Assembly: GCA_034638255.1 (NCBI GenBank)
Contig: JAWPGT010000020.1
Location: forward strand, 310,001-374,000
DNA: 64,000 bases
Direction: 5' to 3'
From: Coprinus comatus
Taxonomy: Eukaryota; Basidiomycota; Agaricomycetes; Agaricales; Agaricaceae
Shown: piece after piece, positions 1 through 10,724 of the stretch
Layout: every line of letters begins with the position of its first letter
Numbering within the stretch: the stretch's first letter is position 1
Made by a program: the position numbers and the translations under genes
Notes under the pieces: generated by a model
Database searches by the model: none
The model's input: the letters and a program-made list of their open reading frames with translations, nothing else
What the model was told of the DNA's origin: nothing

Positions 1-2123
1 CTTCGCACACTGTATATATACGATACCTACCTCTCTCCCATCATCACTGTTATGAAGAGTCACGAACCCCAGTTCAATCATTAGAGCTTTTGAAATCCGA
101 ATGGTGAACACCGACGACCTATTTTCACAACCGCACCGACCCTTCGCTTCGAACTTTTCGCTCAAAAGTTCAACCTCCTGTAGTATCCAGGAAAAGAATA
201 CCGGAAACCGCTCGAAAAATGATGAAAATATCTTCCATACCATCTAAGAAGTGGGTCTATTTCAATACGCAGATCCTTTGGAGATATGCATCGCCGTGCA
301 GGCTGGATACCGAAGGTATATGTTCGAAAGTTGAATCGACCCTAGACTCTGGAGGCCTGAACCGGAGGTTTGACCTGAATCAACGGACCCATCACGTCAC
401 ATTTTTCTAAAAATATCGCAACTCCACATGTTACTCGCGCTTTTTCCCGCTCCAGGACTCGAGTTAAAATAAGCTGGATTCCTCTGTGTACAAGCTTACT
501 GAGCTCAAACAGAAAACGACAGTTGCGCAATCAATCATATGGAGACATCTCGGTGTCGTCATGCAATCATCCGCAACCACTTTTACACATTCAACTTGAC
601 ATAACCCACACCTATTCACGGTTATGTACTACCGACTTAACCATACATATCATTATATTCTCAGCCATCATTATACTAGACCTGCGTTACTGCATATGCT
701 GGATGCTGTAAGCTTCTCTATGGCTGGGGATGCCGACGAGTGATGCATGATGAAGCTTACTTGAAGGTGAGTACATAGTTTGTTACTAGTTGATCCATTA
801 AGAATTTCATCTCATCTAATGGATGTTTTTCGTGACGAAGGATTCCCACTGATAACAAAAGAATACTGACCCACCTCGAACGATGACAGATGCCATCAAC
901 CAGTGATGATTTAATCTTTGATATTGTATTCAGATGCTGCGTAGGAGTGGCATATAACACTGGTAATTGGCCTTACAAGCATGTACATCAATTCATTAAT
1001 TATAGTATGCACATCATTACTACTAAGTATATACGAAGGATATTGCCCGAATATTACTAGCAAACAGATTTCAGTACATTCCAAGCTCATACACCATCAT
1101 GAAAACTACACAAACAAAACAAAAAATCGGACCAAAAATAAGTGCATTAATTTCCGAATCCTACCCACGTGGATTTTCCGCGGGTTCAAACAGTTATGCA
1201 TAAAACATTCCAGAATCCGATCCTCTCTCAGACTTCTTTCTAATTTTATAACTTGAACATTACATACAACACTAGACGCACTGACAGTATGAATAGACGC
1301 ATACCGAAATATAACTCTTAACCGAAGTATTAAGTAACAACCTAAAGTTTGATGTCGAGACTGTTCTGGACCTTCCAAGAAGCTTCTGTTAATGACGGCC
1401 CTTTTGCATTATTTATGTACACTTTTCAGCACAAGACATTCGATATACAGTCGAATCTGTCCTTTACCATTGTTGCACCAACCCATAGTTTGTCATAATT
1501 CATAGAAAAATCCGGACTCGGAGGTTGTTCGCGGCGGTTGTTGATAAAAAAAAATAATTATAAATCTGTCACTCCCATAATCCATACGTTTTGGGCAGAA
1601 AAAAACCATAGCTCCCATGTCGAAATAAGGTAATTATTCGGACTGAGAGGATGCATTGATGGCGTGGTCATCATGGCACTGTATATATATAATATGACAG
1701 ATCATCTTACCAACAACTCGTTCGAGGAGTAATATTACTCTTAGTGGAGGATTATGTAGTAGAAATGGACCATTGCAGCAGGCATTGGACTCCTTAGTTT
1801 TGAATTTACTACATAGTACAGCCTCCTCCGAAACTCGAGAAAGGTCTCTGAGCTTCTCGATTGTCAAACTACAGGCCGTAAAGCGAGCCTAGGGCTTGCA
1901 TTGGAGCAAGGGGGAAAGCTCTCTGCACTATGAGGCTTGGCAACTACACTGAAGGTAGCTCTATGACTCCGCCTCCACTCCCAAGCCTCAAAGAAGTGAC
2001 AGCATTACTTAAGCGACACTGTGCATCACTGAACAACTTAGTTGAATCACAATTGGTATTCACAGTAATTTAATAAATTCTCAAAAAATCGATTATTTTA
2101 ATGAATTTATGGCAATTCATCTG

Positions 2124-2182
2124 TTAAACCATACTATGTCTAATACCATAGCTCTGGAAGAAAACAAAGTGGTATGGTTTAA
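2124..2182. repeat. 11-bp perfect inverted repeat with 37-bp loop
   Basis: The left arm TTAAACCATAC (2124-2134) is the exact reverse complement of GTATGGTTTAA (2172-2182). It sits in gene-free AT-rich DNA. Both flanks also carry CTGT/ACAG, so the imperfect match extends a little further. It could be a relic of a small inverted-repeat element or chance. Confidence 0.5.
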
Positions 2183-2469
2183 GACAGAGTCGACTGTATT
2201 GTCTAACACTTTGTTCAAGGCAAGGTCCAGATGTCCAAGACCGATCGGTCCTTGGCTTCGTTCTAATAATAGATATTCTTTTTTTTTATTACTCCTATCC
2301 AGGACCCTGAATACAAAAACTAATTTTACTCCAAGGGGTCAATTGTCAATTGCACGCCTCAACAATGAACGTTAACAAAAGTCTGGGGATATGGTTGAAT
2401 TGTTTAAATGTATATTTCGATGAAAACGACACAAATGATCCTCGCAATTTTGATAACACCGTTGAAACA

Positions 2470-2470
2470 G

Positions 2471-2501
<31 letters not shown>

Positions 2502-2513
2502 AGAGGGAGAGAA
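2470..2513. repeat. (GA)n microsatellite
   Basis: A run of GA dinucleotides (about 12 perfect units) grades into GAGG/GGAGA variants. It is a simple-sequence tract in non-coding DNA. Open frames drawn through it are low-complexity artefacts. Confidence 0.9.
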
Positions 2514-2872
2514 TTTACTCTTCTCCCCGAGACAAGAGAGTTACAATCCACTCCCATTTATCTATGTATTGTCCGAGAAGACAAATAACATTAAAACTAC
2601 TCTCAAGTAGTAAGTAAATAACCAATATACCGTACTAAGAGTAGGTATATCAGTCAAGAAAAAAAAGCAGGGGCAGGGAGAAAGACAACGATCACCCACT
2701 ACTACTAACTAATCATACATGTCTCACATAAAAAAGAAAAGAATGTCAGGCGGGGTTGTCTATCCATAAAAAAAGAACGACTACAACTACGAAAATTACG
2801 TCCAAGTTGAACATAAACGGGTATTTTTTTTCTTCAAAAAAAAGCATCCAACACTTTCGAAAAAGAAACTGC

Positions 2873-4624
2873 TTACACAGCAGGAGTTACCGACGAATCT
2901 CCAATAAACCAAATAGTACCATAAGTAACACCCAACCCAAGAGCTATAATCAAAGCAAAGGCAGCTGAAACATACATCATTACTTCTCCTGTTGACATTT
3001 GAGATTCCTCTGGTATAGGAGCAGGTTTGACAACGCCATTCTTATCTCCACCATTTGCACGAGCTTGATCAAGTGCCTTACGGCGTTTTCGTTGCCCCAA
3101 TTCATGTTCAAATTCGGTATCCATTGTAGATATTCTTGAGCGAGCATCGTAAGGGTCAACGCTTGGTGTGGTACCTGTGGTGGGCATAGTAATGAATGAA
3201 GGATAATTTTGTTCACACCATTGCTCAATCTAGCACAAGGACCGATCATAAGAAGAGATGACACGGGTGAATTTGTGGTTGACATACCTTTCCGCAGGCA
3301 ATGGAGAGGCGGAGGAAGTTAGGGTCTGTGGGGATAGCCTTTGCGTGGATCTTGCGGGCATATTCCCGGAAAATCAATCCAACTTCACGGGGATTTGTCG
3401 AGCGCATAATGAGCTTAAGCACTCGATCAGCATACATATTTAGGTCCATCAGAGAATATAACGTACATTAGCAGCAGAAGCTTTACGAATTTTGATGTTT
3501 TGTTGGAACATAGTAGGGTTCATGAAACACAGTTCCAGTGTGGCGATAGCCATGGTTGCAGGAATGGCACAGAAGTTAAAGACCGATTGGTTTTTTAAAT
3601 ACCTCAGGTAATCTAACGCATCTGTTGCATGTCTCAACGCGTCCAGAACCATCTCACTCTGCGCCCATTGAGCCTGGTTTGCCGCCTCTGGTGCGTACAT
3701 CTCTTTCATCTCTTTGAACCCATATTTCCCCCATATTTCACGAGGCCAGAAGAATCGTTGCTCATCTGTATCTTCACGATAGTCACGGATAATGTTTGTC
3801 TTCTGTAACAGAAGACCCATGGAATTCGAGAGTTCAAGTTCATAGCCAAGCCATTCAGCTTCCTTCCCTGAGGCTGAGAAAATACGTGAGAGTCCCTCGC
3901 CAACGAGACCTGCGACGTAGTGACAGTATAGGTCGTACTCGGCAATTGTTTCGAGATAGATAACGCCGGTAGTTGCGGCTTTATGCGCATAGTCAGCCAT
4001 TCCAACCTCCATTTTTCGGGTAATATCAATGATAACCCGTTTATAACTTAAAGGGACACAAGTTAGCTAATACGACAACAAGCAACACAGTCACTTACGC
4101 AGGAGACAATCGGTTCACTTCTTCAACAACGGTATCATATTCGACAAGCAGTTGGCGGTCCTTCTCATCAGGACCGTTGCCATCGAATTTCCAACCAGGG
4201 GTAGTGGTATATTCGTGGAATTTTCGTAGAATGGGTTGTTTGACACCGTCAGAGATCGTCATGTCATCCTCGATTGTGTCGAGACCCCGAAGTACGAGGT
4301 AAAAGAGACATATCTAGACAAACAAAGGCAAGGCAATCAATTATGCGAAAGAAGCAAGGAGCGCGTCATTCTTCTGCCAGGAGAATTACTCACTGTCCGT
4401 GCAAGGTCTCCCTCAAGCTCCTTAATGACCGCCGAGAAACTTCTACTTGTTTGGTCCAAAAACTCCCAGCATCTACGCATAGACTGACGATCCCAGCCTG
4501 AGGTGGGGTGTTCCTTGAGGGCCTTAATGTCCCGCTTCTGCTCATGGTATATGTAGAACTGCAGCAGAGTCCTGAACTCGATAGGATGGAAGATGAGGAG
4601 CGCAATCCACTTTGAAATACCCAT
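2873..4624 (-). CDS. ERG9: squalene synthase (farnesyl-diphosphate farnesyltransferase)
   Basis: This enzyme joins two farnesyl diphosphates through presqualene diphosphate to squalene, the first committed step of ergosterol synthesis, on the ER membrane. The N-terminal exon starts MGISKWIALL and runs to the conserved GDLART region. The first aspartate-rich motif is DTIEDDM. The second is in NIIRDYREDTDEQRFFWP, close to the family consensus. The central exon carries EYDLYCHYVAGLVGEGL. The last exon has a hydrophobic segment of about 20 residues just before the stop (MMYVSAAFALIIALGLGVTY), the usual C-terminal ER anchor. There are about five introns. The start at 4624 is chosen because it directly precedes the family N-terminus. 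The gene faces away from the small gene at 4728, about 100 bp off. Nothing suggests damage. Confidence 0.95.
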
Positions 4625-4727
4625 TGTCGTGGTTTATGGCAAACAGGAGCTTATAACTTTTTTCGACAGCTCGTACGACTCGTCTTTCTACACACGTGAC
4701 CCTCTCCGCCCTTAATCCGTGACACTC

Positions 4728-4934
4728 ATGGACGCTCCACTCCACGCTCCAGTCCGCATTCAGCTCCTCACATCCACGCCCCTCCCAACAAAATTGACCG
4801 AAAAACGTCTCGAAGACTTCATCGAAGACTTCCAGGCACGATCCACCGCTTCCCAGGGCGGAAACACTGCAGTTACCGTCCAACTGCAGAAACTCAAGGA
4901 TGCACTCCATGAGGAAAGGAAGAAAAAATTGTAG
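4728..4934 (+). CDS. small conserved-looking protein of unknown function
   Basis: This intronless frame of 68 codons starts at the ATG giving MDAPLHAPVRIQLL. It has a helical, charged C-terminal half (VQLQKLKDALHEERKKKL) that could form a short coiled coil or bind RNA. It has no signal peptide or membrane segment. I do not recognise the family. It lies about 100 bp from the divergent ERG9 start, so the two share a promoter region. Its even composition and lack of simple repeats suggest a real gene, but a chance frame cannot be excluded. Confidence 0.5.
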   Translation: MDAPLHAPVRIQLLTSTPLPTKLTEKRLEDFIEDFQARSTASQGGNTAVTVQLQKLKDALHEERKKKL

Positions 4935-5380
4935 TGTGGGTACAACCGTCATCGTATGTCTGCCTCGTTTCTGACTTTTTCAGTTACTTTAAACTGCTGC
5001 GGAGCACCACGTTTTAAATATTCTGCATCTTTTTTGCGAATCAAGACTCGAACTTTTTGTTTCGAAGTTTCGGTAATTAACTTGGGAAACAGTTAATAAT
5101 AGTCCGCAGTCATGATGTTACCCAGAAAAATCTGTGGGGAAATTTGATAACTTCAAACCTATCCTACACACAATGCTTTGCACCCAGACTTCTTTTCGTA
5201 AGTATTATGAGAAGGCCTTAACTTGACATCGAATCCAGATGGAATCACGCGAAAGGTCGTAGGTGAGAGGTGTCAGTGAGCAGTAGAGTGAGAATATCAG
5301 CGCAGAGAGAGAAATACTTGGCTTTGTTTTGTTACACGCGATAAGTCTGATGAATTTCACAACCAATTTATTTCTAATAG
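4935..5380. other. intergenic region before the tRNA
   Basis: No gene is visible between the small gene and tRNA-Tyr. Only short open frames without motifs are present. Confidence 0.5.
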
Positions 5381-5471
5381 CCGACCTTAGCTCAGTTGGA
5401 AGAGCGTGAGACTGTAATCGGATACCTACCAAGGACATCTCAATGTCGCCTGTTCGAGCCAGGCAGGTCGG
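5381..5471 (+). tRNA. trnY-GUA: tRNA-Tyr(GUA) with a 19-nt intron
   Basis: The acceptor arms CCGACCT (5381-5387) and AGGTCGG (5465-5471) pair over all seven bases. The D arm is GCTC/GAGC. The anticodon stem TGAGA pairs with TCTCA (5438-5442), and the T arm is GCCTG/CAGGC around TTCGAGC. The anticodon GTA is at 5414-5416. A 19-base intron (5418-5436) sits one base 3' of the anticodon, where eukaryotic tRNA-Tyr genes normally carry their intron. A T-rich run ending in six Ts at 5488-5493 fits a pol III terminator. Confidence 0.93.
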
Positions 5472-5483
5472 ATGCTACGAACC

Positions 5484-5493
5484 TTTCTTTTTT
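5484..5493 (+). terminator. pol III terminator of tRNA-Tyr
   Basis: TTTCTTTTTT begins 12 bases after the tRNA 3' end, the usual kind of RNA polymerase III stop signal. Confidence 0.7.
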
Positions 5494-5682
5494 CATATTA
5501 CTGACTGACAGTTGGGCCTACGTTTTGGATACGGTCCGACCGACATAATGATCTTATTCACTATCCCAGACACTTTCTGAGGTTCAGGTAGTCTGATAGA
5601 CTGATACTGGAGTCAACAACCAATGCGTAAAAAAAATATGCATTTTTTATCCGCCAGAACTCAGAATACAGTTCTACAACAA

Positions 5683-6155
5683 TCAGTTGGTGATAGTAAA
5701 TTCACTACTCTGCGCAAAAATTGTGTGTGGCTCCCTCGCGTTTTTGATAAGATTAACTCTGTAATGAGGTCCGGGTGGGAATGCACCACCGACTGTATTC
5801 AATTGGATGGACATTCTTCTTCCATCTACGTAATTTGCAAGCAGTATGTCCTCCCGCAAGACAGAACGGTCCTAGTTATTTTATGTTATTTTATGTTATA
5901 TCACCAATGCGTTGTTGTATTTACCTGGTTGGTGAGCATTACGGCAAAGGAGGGAGCATCAGTGACGACTCGTTCCCATGTCAGTCTAGTTATCATGCGA
6001 TGTTGAGTGGAAATGACGCAACGTAGCACTAATTCAACTCACTGGTGTAAACCAGTTGCCTTCCAGCCTTGACGATCGTTGGGGACTTGCACAAAGTATG
6101 CCAGAGAAGATGTTACGAGCGGGAGAAGGATGGCAGCGTACTTGATAAGTTGCAT
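5683..6155 (-). CDS. Kre9/Knh1-like small secreted protein, copy 1
   Basis: Three exons (6155-6043, 5985-5925, 5871-5683) join in frame to 120 residues. A signal peptide, MQLIKYAAILLPLVTSSLA, is followed by YFVQVPNDRQGW, then LTWERVVTDAPSFAVMLTNQ, and near the end HYRVNLIKN and TIFAQSSEFTI. This is the layout of the Kre9/Knh1-type N-terminal domain common in basidiomycete secreted and GPI-anchored proteins, tied to beta-1,6-glucan and the cell wall. No Ser/Thr-rich tail or GPI signal follows, so it is the bare domain, secreted. Donor and acceptor phases were checked. It forms a same-strand tandem pair with the next gene. Confidence 0.8.
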
Positions 6156-6624
6156 GTCTATGTCTATGAGAATGACCTGGTAGGAGTCTGAGGAATGGAG
6201 GGCATTCAGTTGGTCTTTATACGCTGTAATTGTCCGCGGTATCTGCATTGGACCGTACACTTTGAACTTCTATGATGCTCTTGTGAATTTTTAGAATGGT
6301 CTATTTCTTCTGTTCCCTTCATTTTGGCGGCACGAAGCAACGGAGAAATTGCTAAGGAGAGGGTATTACCATGACCTCTTCAATGAATCAAATTCTATTA
6401 CTAACTCCTTGACCCCTGTATAATAGGTTTAGTCTTAGCGGCGAGCGCCATTCCGAGTCTTCTTATTCGGATTTTGTGGGGTGAAGCTAGTAGGTGCTAG
6501 AAGATAGCTTGTCGCTTCATAGGAGAACTAAAATCGATGTGTATAATGCAATAGTCGAAGTGTGCGATGAATATCTAGAATGTCTACATTTCTCTCTCCA
6601 TGGGTATCAATCATCTTACTCTGC

Positions 6625-7083
6625 TCATGCTGAAGAACATTGGACTTGAATCTGGCCTGACTGTGCGTAGATAGTATGCTTCTCTTCTGCACTCTTGATG
6701 AGGTTGACGCGGTAGGCTTTACTTTCCGGAGCCCTTGGAACACGAACATTGATGCGTCCCCTGTTGCGAGGGACATTCTCTGCTAGAAGGTACTCATGGT
6801 TCTAAAGGCCCAAATGTCAGCTCACTCTTCCTTTACACGAAGTAGAAGCATATACCTGATCGGTGAGCAAAATAGCAAAGTTGTTGGCATCAGTGTTCAC
6901 GAAATCCCAGGTGACTCTAATGCCCATCGTAATCAGTTAAGAAGCCCAGTCACACGAAGCAAATGCATACGTCTTGTCATTACCACACCGCCAGACATCA
7001 TTGTCTCGCGGACTGGTAACAAAGTATGCAAGCGTCGATGAGGCGACAGAGAGAAGCACAGCGGTAGTCATGGCGAAGCGCAT
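6625..7083 (-). CDS. Kre9/Knh1-like small secreted protein, copy 2
   Basis: The exons are 7083-6984, 6914-6856 and 6801-6625, joining to about 111 residues. The protein starts with a signal peptide, MRFAMTTAVLLSVASSTLA, then YFVTSPRDNDVW, VTWDFVNTDANNFAILLTDQ and, near the end, YRVNLIKSAEEKHTIYAQS. The three-exon plan and exon 2 length match copy 1, so the two are tandem duplicates that have diverged well, with copy 2 slightly shorter after the first Trp. A TATA-like TTATAA lies about 95 bp upstream. The likely place of action is the cell wall or outside the cell. The exon 1 donor was chosen to keep the conserved xVTW frame. Confidence 0.75.
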
Positions 7084-7457
7084 TGTTGAGATAGTAGAGC
7101 GGTTGGGGTGTGAGATAGAAAAGATGAAGATGTAGAGAAGAGAACTGATGGCTGGTCATCCTCACTCGAGCCCTCTTATAAATGTCAGAGTGTCTCAGAT
7201 ACCAGAAAAATAGCGATTATAGGCGCTCTATTTTAGGATACACATCCATCATTCATGTCATATTGACGTCATCTTTGGAAATGCACAATCGTCCCTACTA
7301 CTGCTGTACTGGAATAATACACAGTTTCACGGTGAAAGAACTCGCATATATTTATATTAGTAACTAGTAATGAACTCAAATCTCCAAAGCAAATTAATAC
7401 AACATTCTTAGATGTCTTTCGAAACATTTACGATTTGTCCTAATTATCTCCTTAACC
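7084..7457. other. intergenic: copy 2 promoter and laccase 3' flank
   Basis: No gene is seen in these 374 bases. They should hold the promoter of the second Kre9-like gene, with TTATAA near 7178, and the terminator of the laccase. Confidence 0.5.
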
Positions 7458-9757
7458 TCATGGGAATACTTCGGGGGGTTGTTCTCTGTAGATAGGGCAC
7501 AATTGGTCCCAAGAATCTATACATGCATCAAGTTACGTTAGTCAAGCAGAAGAAATATATGAAATAAAATCTTACCAGGGGGATTTGACTGCGCAATAGT
7601 CGGGATATCCTCAGCAAAAACAATAGCAAACCCACTAAAGAGATCTCGTCAGAGTTTCGCTAGCTTTTTAAATGAAACGACACCTACAGATCCAGATGCC
7701 AATCGATATGACTATGACGAACAATAGTCATGAGACGAGACTATTAGAAGATATTGATATATGCTACCACTCACCAGTGCAAAATCCACGGTCCGGGGTT
7801 ATCGGTACGGAAACGGATAGTAACATTGTCATTCGCGTCGCCGATAGAAACGACATCCCTTCTTACAGGGTTATTGTAGTTATATGTCGAGCTGCCAGCA
7901 CTGCGGACGACATCAAATGTATGCTATAAAACAATAATGTTAGACTGTGCTTTCACGCAAGTTATCCAGTAGAAGCTTACACCATGAAGATGGATAGGAT
8001 GCTATACACGCGTGTAAGAAAGCTAGAAGCTACTTGTTGATTGCTAGTACTCACAGGACTACCAGGGGCGCCACCCGGCATCGATATCTCAACAGTCTTT
8101 CCGCGAGGAAGCGTGTAAACACTTCCTTCGGGTAGCAAGTTTTGAGCAGGCTGTGAGTTACTTAAAATTTGGAGCAAGACGGGTAACTCCTCTGGGGGTT
8201 GGAAAGTAGCACCATTTACCAGGAACCTTCGTGTGGCAAAATCGAAGGCGATGGCAAGGTTAATTGGCACATCCACACCTCCAGGAGTAGGGTCACCAGG
8301 AGAGTTGCGTTTCTGCAAGGGTCGCAGATTGGTCTCCAGGAGTGGACGAGTAGAAGGAGTTTGTGTGGTCGTAGGATCTCTATTTGGTGCGAACACGTAC
8401 CGCAGAATCGCCGAATTGACACCACCTTCGAAACCTCTGGTACCGATATTTGGTTCTGAACGAATCCAGTAATTGGAGACAGGTTGGTTGGCATGGAGCA
8501 CAAATGAGTAACGCTGCCCGGCAAATATTTGAATGGAATCGACGGTCAGCGGTTCTACATTGACACCATCGACTTCAATGATGGTCTGTATGATACTTAG
8601 AAACAATGCTAAGGCAACAAAATTCGAAACATACCATAGAATGACCATCAATGGAGAATACATAATTAGGATCGCAGGAAATGGACACAAGACGGAACCT
8701 GTACTTGATTCCTTTGATGACACGAATTACGGCCAAAGGCGAGGTAGGTCCGCCAGCATAGCGACCCCTCCCGTTGATGAGTGTCGAGTCTGGGGTAGGA
8801 ATGAATCCAGCTGAAGGAGCAGGAACATGGTACCTAATTACATTCAAGTTTTAGTCCGGGGGTGGAGATGAATCGGACCAGTTACTTACCAATCCGCGAG
8901 CGTGATAACAGTGCTTTCTATAGTACCAAATACCACAAATATGAGTTCAAATCCATAATAGTCGATCTACCTAGTCTTACCATCGTCAATGAGATACCTA
9001 AACTAATTTTAGTCTCACTTCGGTTATTGAATTTAAGCATATACGTACCTTAACCGATGAGGATCAAAGAGATCATAGACAACAAACACTCCCCTCAATC
9101 CATCACAATATTGTGTGGCTTTAAAACATAGTTAGCGATAGTCTATTAACACCAAGCATACGAAAGTTACTGACAATGGTGCGAATGATACCAGAAAGTT
9201 CCTGCTTGATCAGGCACTCTAAACTGATAAAGGAAGGAGTGACCAGGAGAGATAGGGCATTGTGTAACACCAACAGGCCCATCTGCCCAGCTTGATCCGG
9301 CCTGGAAGAAACCGTGCCAGTGCTAGAAAAGGTAGGTGGTAATTAGTATAGTTCTCAGTTCTCATAATGTTTACTCACGATACTTGTACTTCGTAGCATG
9401 GTTGTGTCTGTTAACTGATCTCTGACATTAAGACGGAAGGTATTTCCCTATACGCTACGTATAAGCATGCATAAAATGTGAATATGAATTGAACATTTGA
9501 ACCTTGAAGCCGCGAACGAGTGGTCCGGGGAAACCGGCGCTCTCAGCAGTACGTCCAGCAAGCACACCGCTGTTGAAATAAGGTGAGAAAGGTTTCATGG
9601 TGCGTATACCAACCAAGACCACGTACGATCGTGTAAAGCCATCTGGTGCGATGTCCTTATTGACAATAAAAAGGTCAGCATTAGGCCCAATGGCAGCCCA
9701 GGCCGGAGCTGAAAGGAGAGTGAAAATAAAGGACAAGAGTTGCACCGTTGCAAACAT
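7458..9757 (-). CDS. laccase (secreted multicopper oxidase), complete
   Basis: This is a secreted blue copper oxidase that takes electrons from phenols and reduces oxygen to water. The signal peptide [21 protein letters not shown] is followed by the mature start [20 protein letters not shown]. All four copper signatures are present across many short exons: HWHGFFQ with SWADG (L1); FWYHSH then [10 protein letters not shown] (L2); HPIHLHG joined to HTFDVV (L3); and WILHC joined to [10 protein letters not shown] (L4). All ten copper histidines and the type-1 cysteine are there. The residue beside the type-1 copper is Phe in HLDLGF, as in many higher-potential laccases. The end is [19 protein letters not shown]3 has Ile where Phe is usual, which is not a ligand position. 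About a dozen or more introns are present. The start gives a good signal peptide with a TATA box upstream. Confidence 0.93.
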
Positions 9758-10345
9758 GGTTGCCCTTGAAAACTACAAGTGAACGTCAGCGCAGTACCTT
9801 TATAAGAGCTTACAGGGGGTGACTTTCACCCATTGAATCAATCTTTAGGTAAAACGGGGATGTGTTTACAGGAAGAGACTGGTATCATTCTATCGCCGAC
9901 ATAACCCACACAGTCTTTGAGAAAGTCAAGATGAAACAAATGACGGGAGAAATCGGTCAATAAATGCCTTTGTGCCAAAGTCGTGTGCCTGGAAAAGTCA
10001 ATGTATGAGGCGTTTTTCGAATCAAGATCGTTGACGGAGACATATTTTTAGTGAGGAAACACTTAGTACAGACATTGAATGCCGTAACGCCAATACAGAC
10101 AGCGTGTTTGGAGAGTGATTGAGATCCATTGTTACGCACACACCCAGCGTTTTGTACGGCTTAAAGTACAAAGGCGCAGTATTCTCTGCGGGGTATCTAG
10201 ATTTACGATTGATCTCCCAATGTCCGGAGCTATTATAACGTAACGGGGTTTTCAGCTCCTTAAAGAGTTTGAAGACGCTTTACTTATATTCTCACCTGGG
10301 CAAGCCCACAGCCTCCTTGCTTCCTCTCGCACTCTGAATACTCCT
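9758..10345. other. divergent promoter region, laccase / small secreted protein
   Basis: These 588 bases lie between two genes reading away from each other. Apart from the laccase TATA box I see no gene. Confidence 0.5.
9797..9804 (-). promoter_or_regulatory. TATA box of the laccase
   Basis: On the minus strand the bases read TATAAAGG, about 40 bp before the laccase ATG. The spacing fits a short-leader TATA promoter. Confidence 0.5.
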
Positions 10346-10724
10346 ATGAAGTACATCCTATTGTTCCTTACTTTTGCCCTCCTTACTTCTGGAGTCAGTA
10401 CATCACTACATACTGGGTTACTGATCTTCAGCTAACGACAGTTCTAGCATGAGGTGCGACAAGAAGCAGCCCCAGTCCTAACCGCGGTGAGGGTGTACCA
10501 TACAATCATGGAAGAGGCCCCATTCCTGGTAGATGCGACGAGCACTATAACTTGGACGTGAGTATAACATATTAAGCGAGCCGAATATTTCAGAGGTTAA
10601 CATAATTTACAGTCAGAGTCCTAGCATTACAGATGCCCAACCAGATCCTACAATCATACCTTCACTACCAGCTGGTGTTAGCGTGAATTCCTTAGGTGTT
10701 GCAGTTGGAGATTCGGTAGTGTGA
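10346..10724 (+). CDS. small secreted protein, unrecognised
   Basis: Three exons give about 85 residues. Exon 1 encodes a clean signal peptide, MKYILLFLTFALLTSG. A GTCAGT donor then joins exon 2, starting HEVRQEAAPVLTAV. A GTGAGT donor joins exon 3, which ends AGVSVNSLGVAVGDSVV and stops at 10722-10724. All joins keep frame. The mature part has no cysteine and is rich in Val, Thr, Ala and Pro, including a VYHTIMEEAPF stretch. I do not recognise a family. It is divergent from the laccase, about 590 bp away. It could be a short effector-like or wall-associated peptide, which is inference from size and export signal only. Confidence 0.6.

Larger units (their letters stand above)
1..2872. other. 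gene-free left arm
   Basis: I see no supportable gene on either strand. Open frames here are under about 90 codons, have no recognisable motif and do not join across plausible introns. The stretch is AT-rich and holds a (GA)n tract and one 11-bp inverted repeat, both listed separately. It ends at the 3' end of the squalene synthase gene. Confidence 0.6.

Noticed and set aside
2350..2617. open frames through the GA tract
   Set aside because: They are made by the simple repeat (Arg/Glu or Ser/Leu runs) on both strands.
7981..8040. HPIHLHG instead of HPFHLHG in the first laccase, considered as damage
   Set aside because: The changed residue is not a copper ligand, and all ligand histidines and the cysteine are present.
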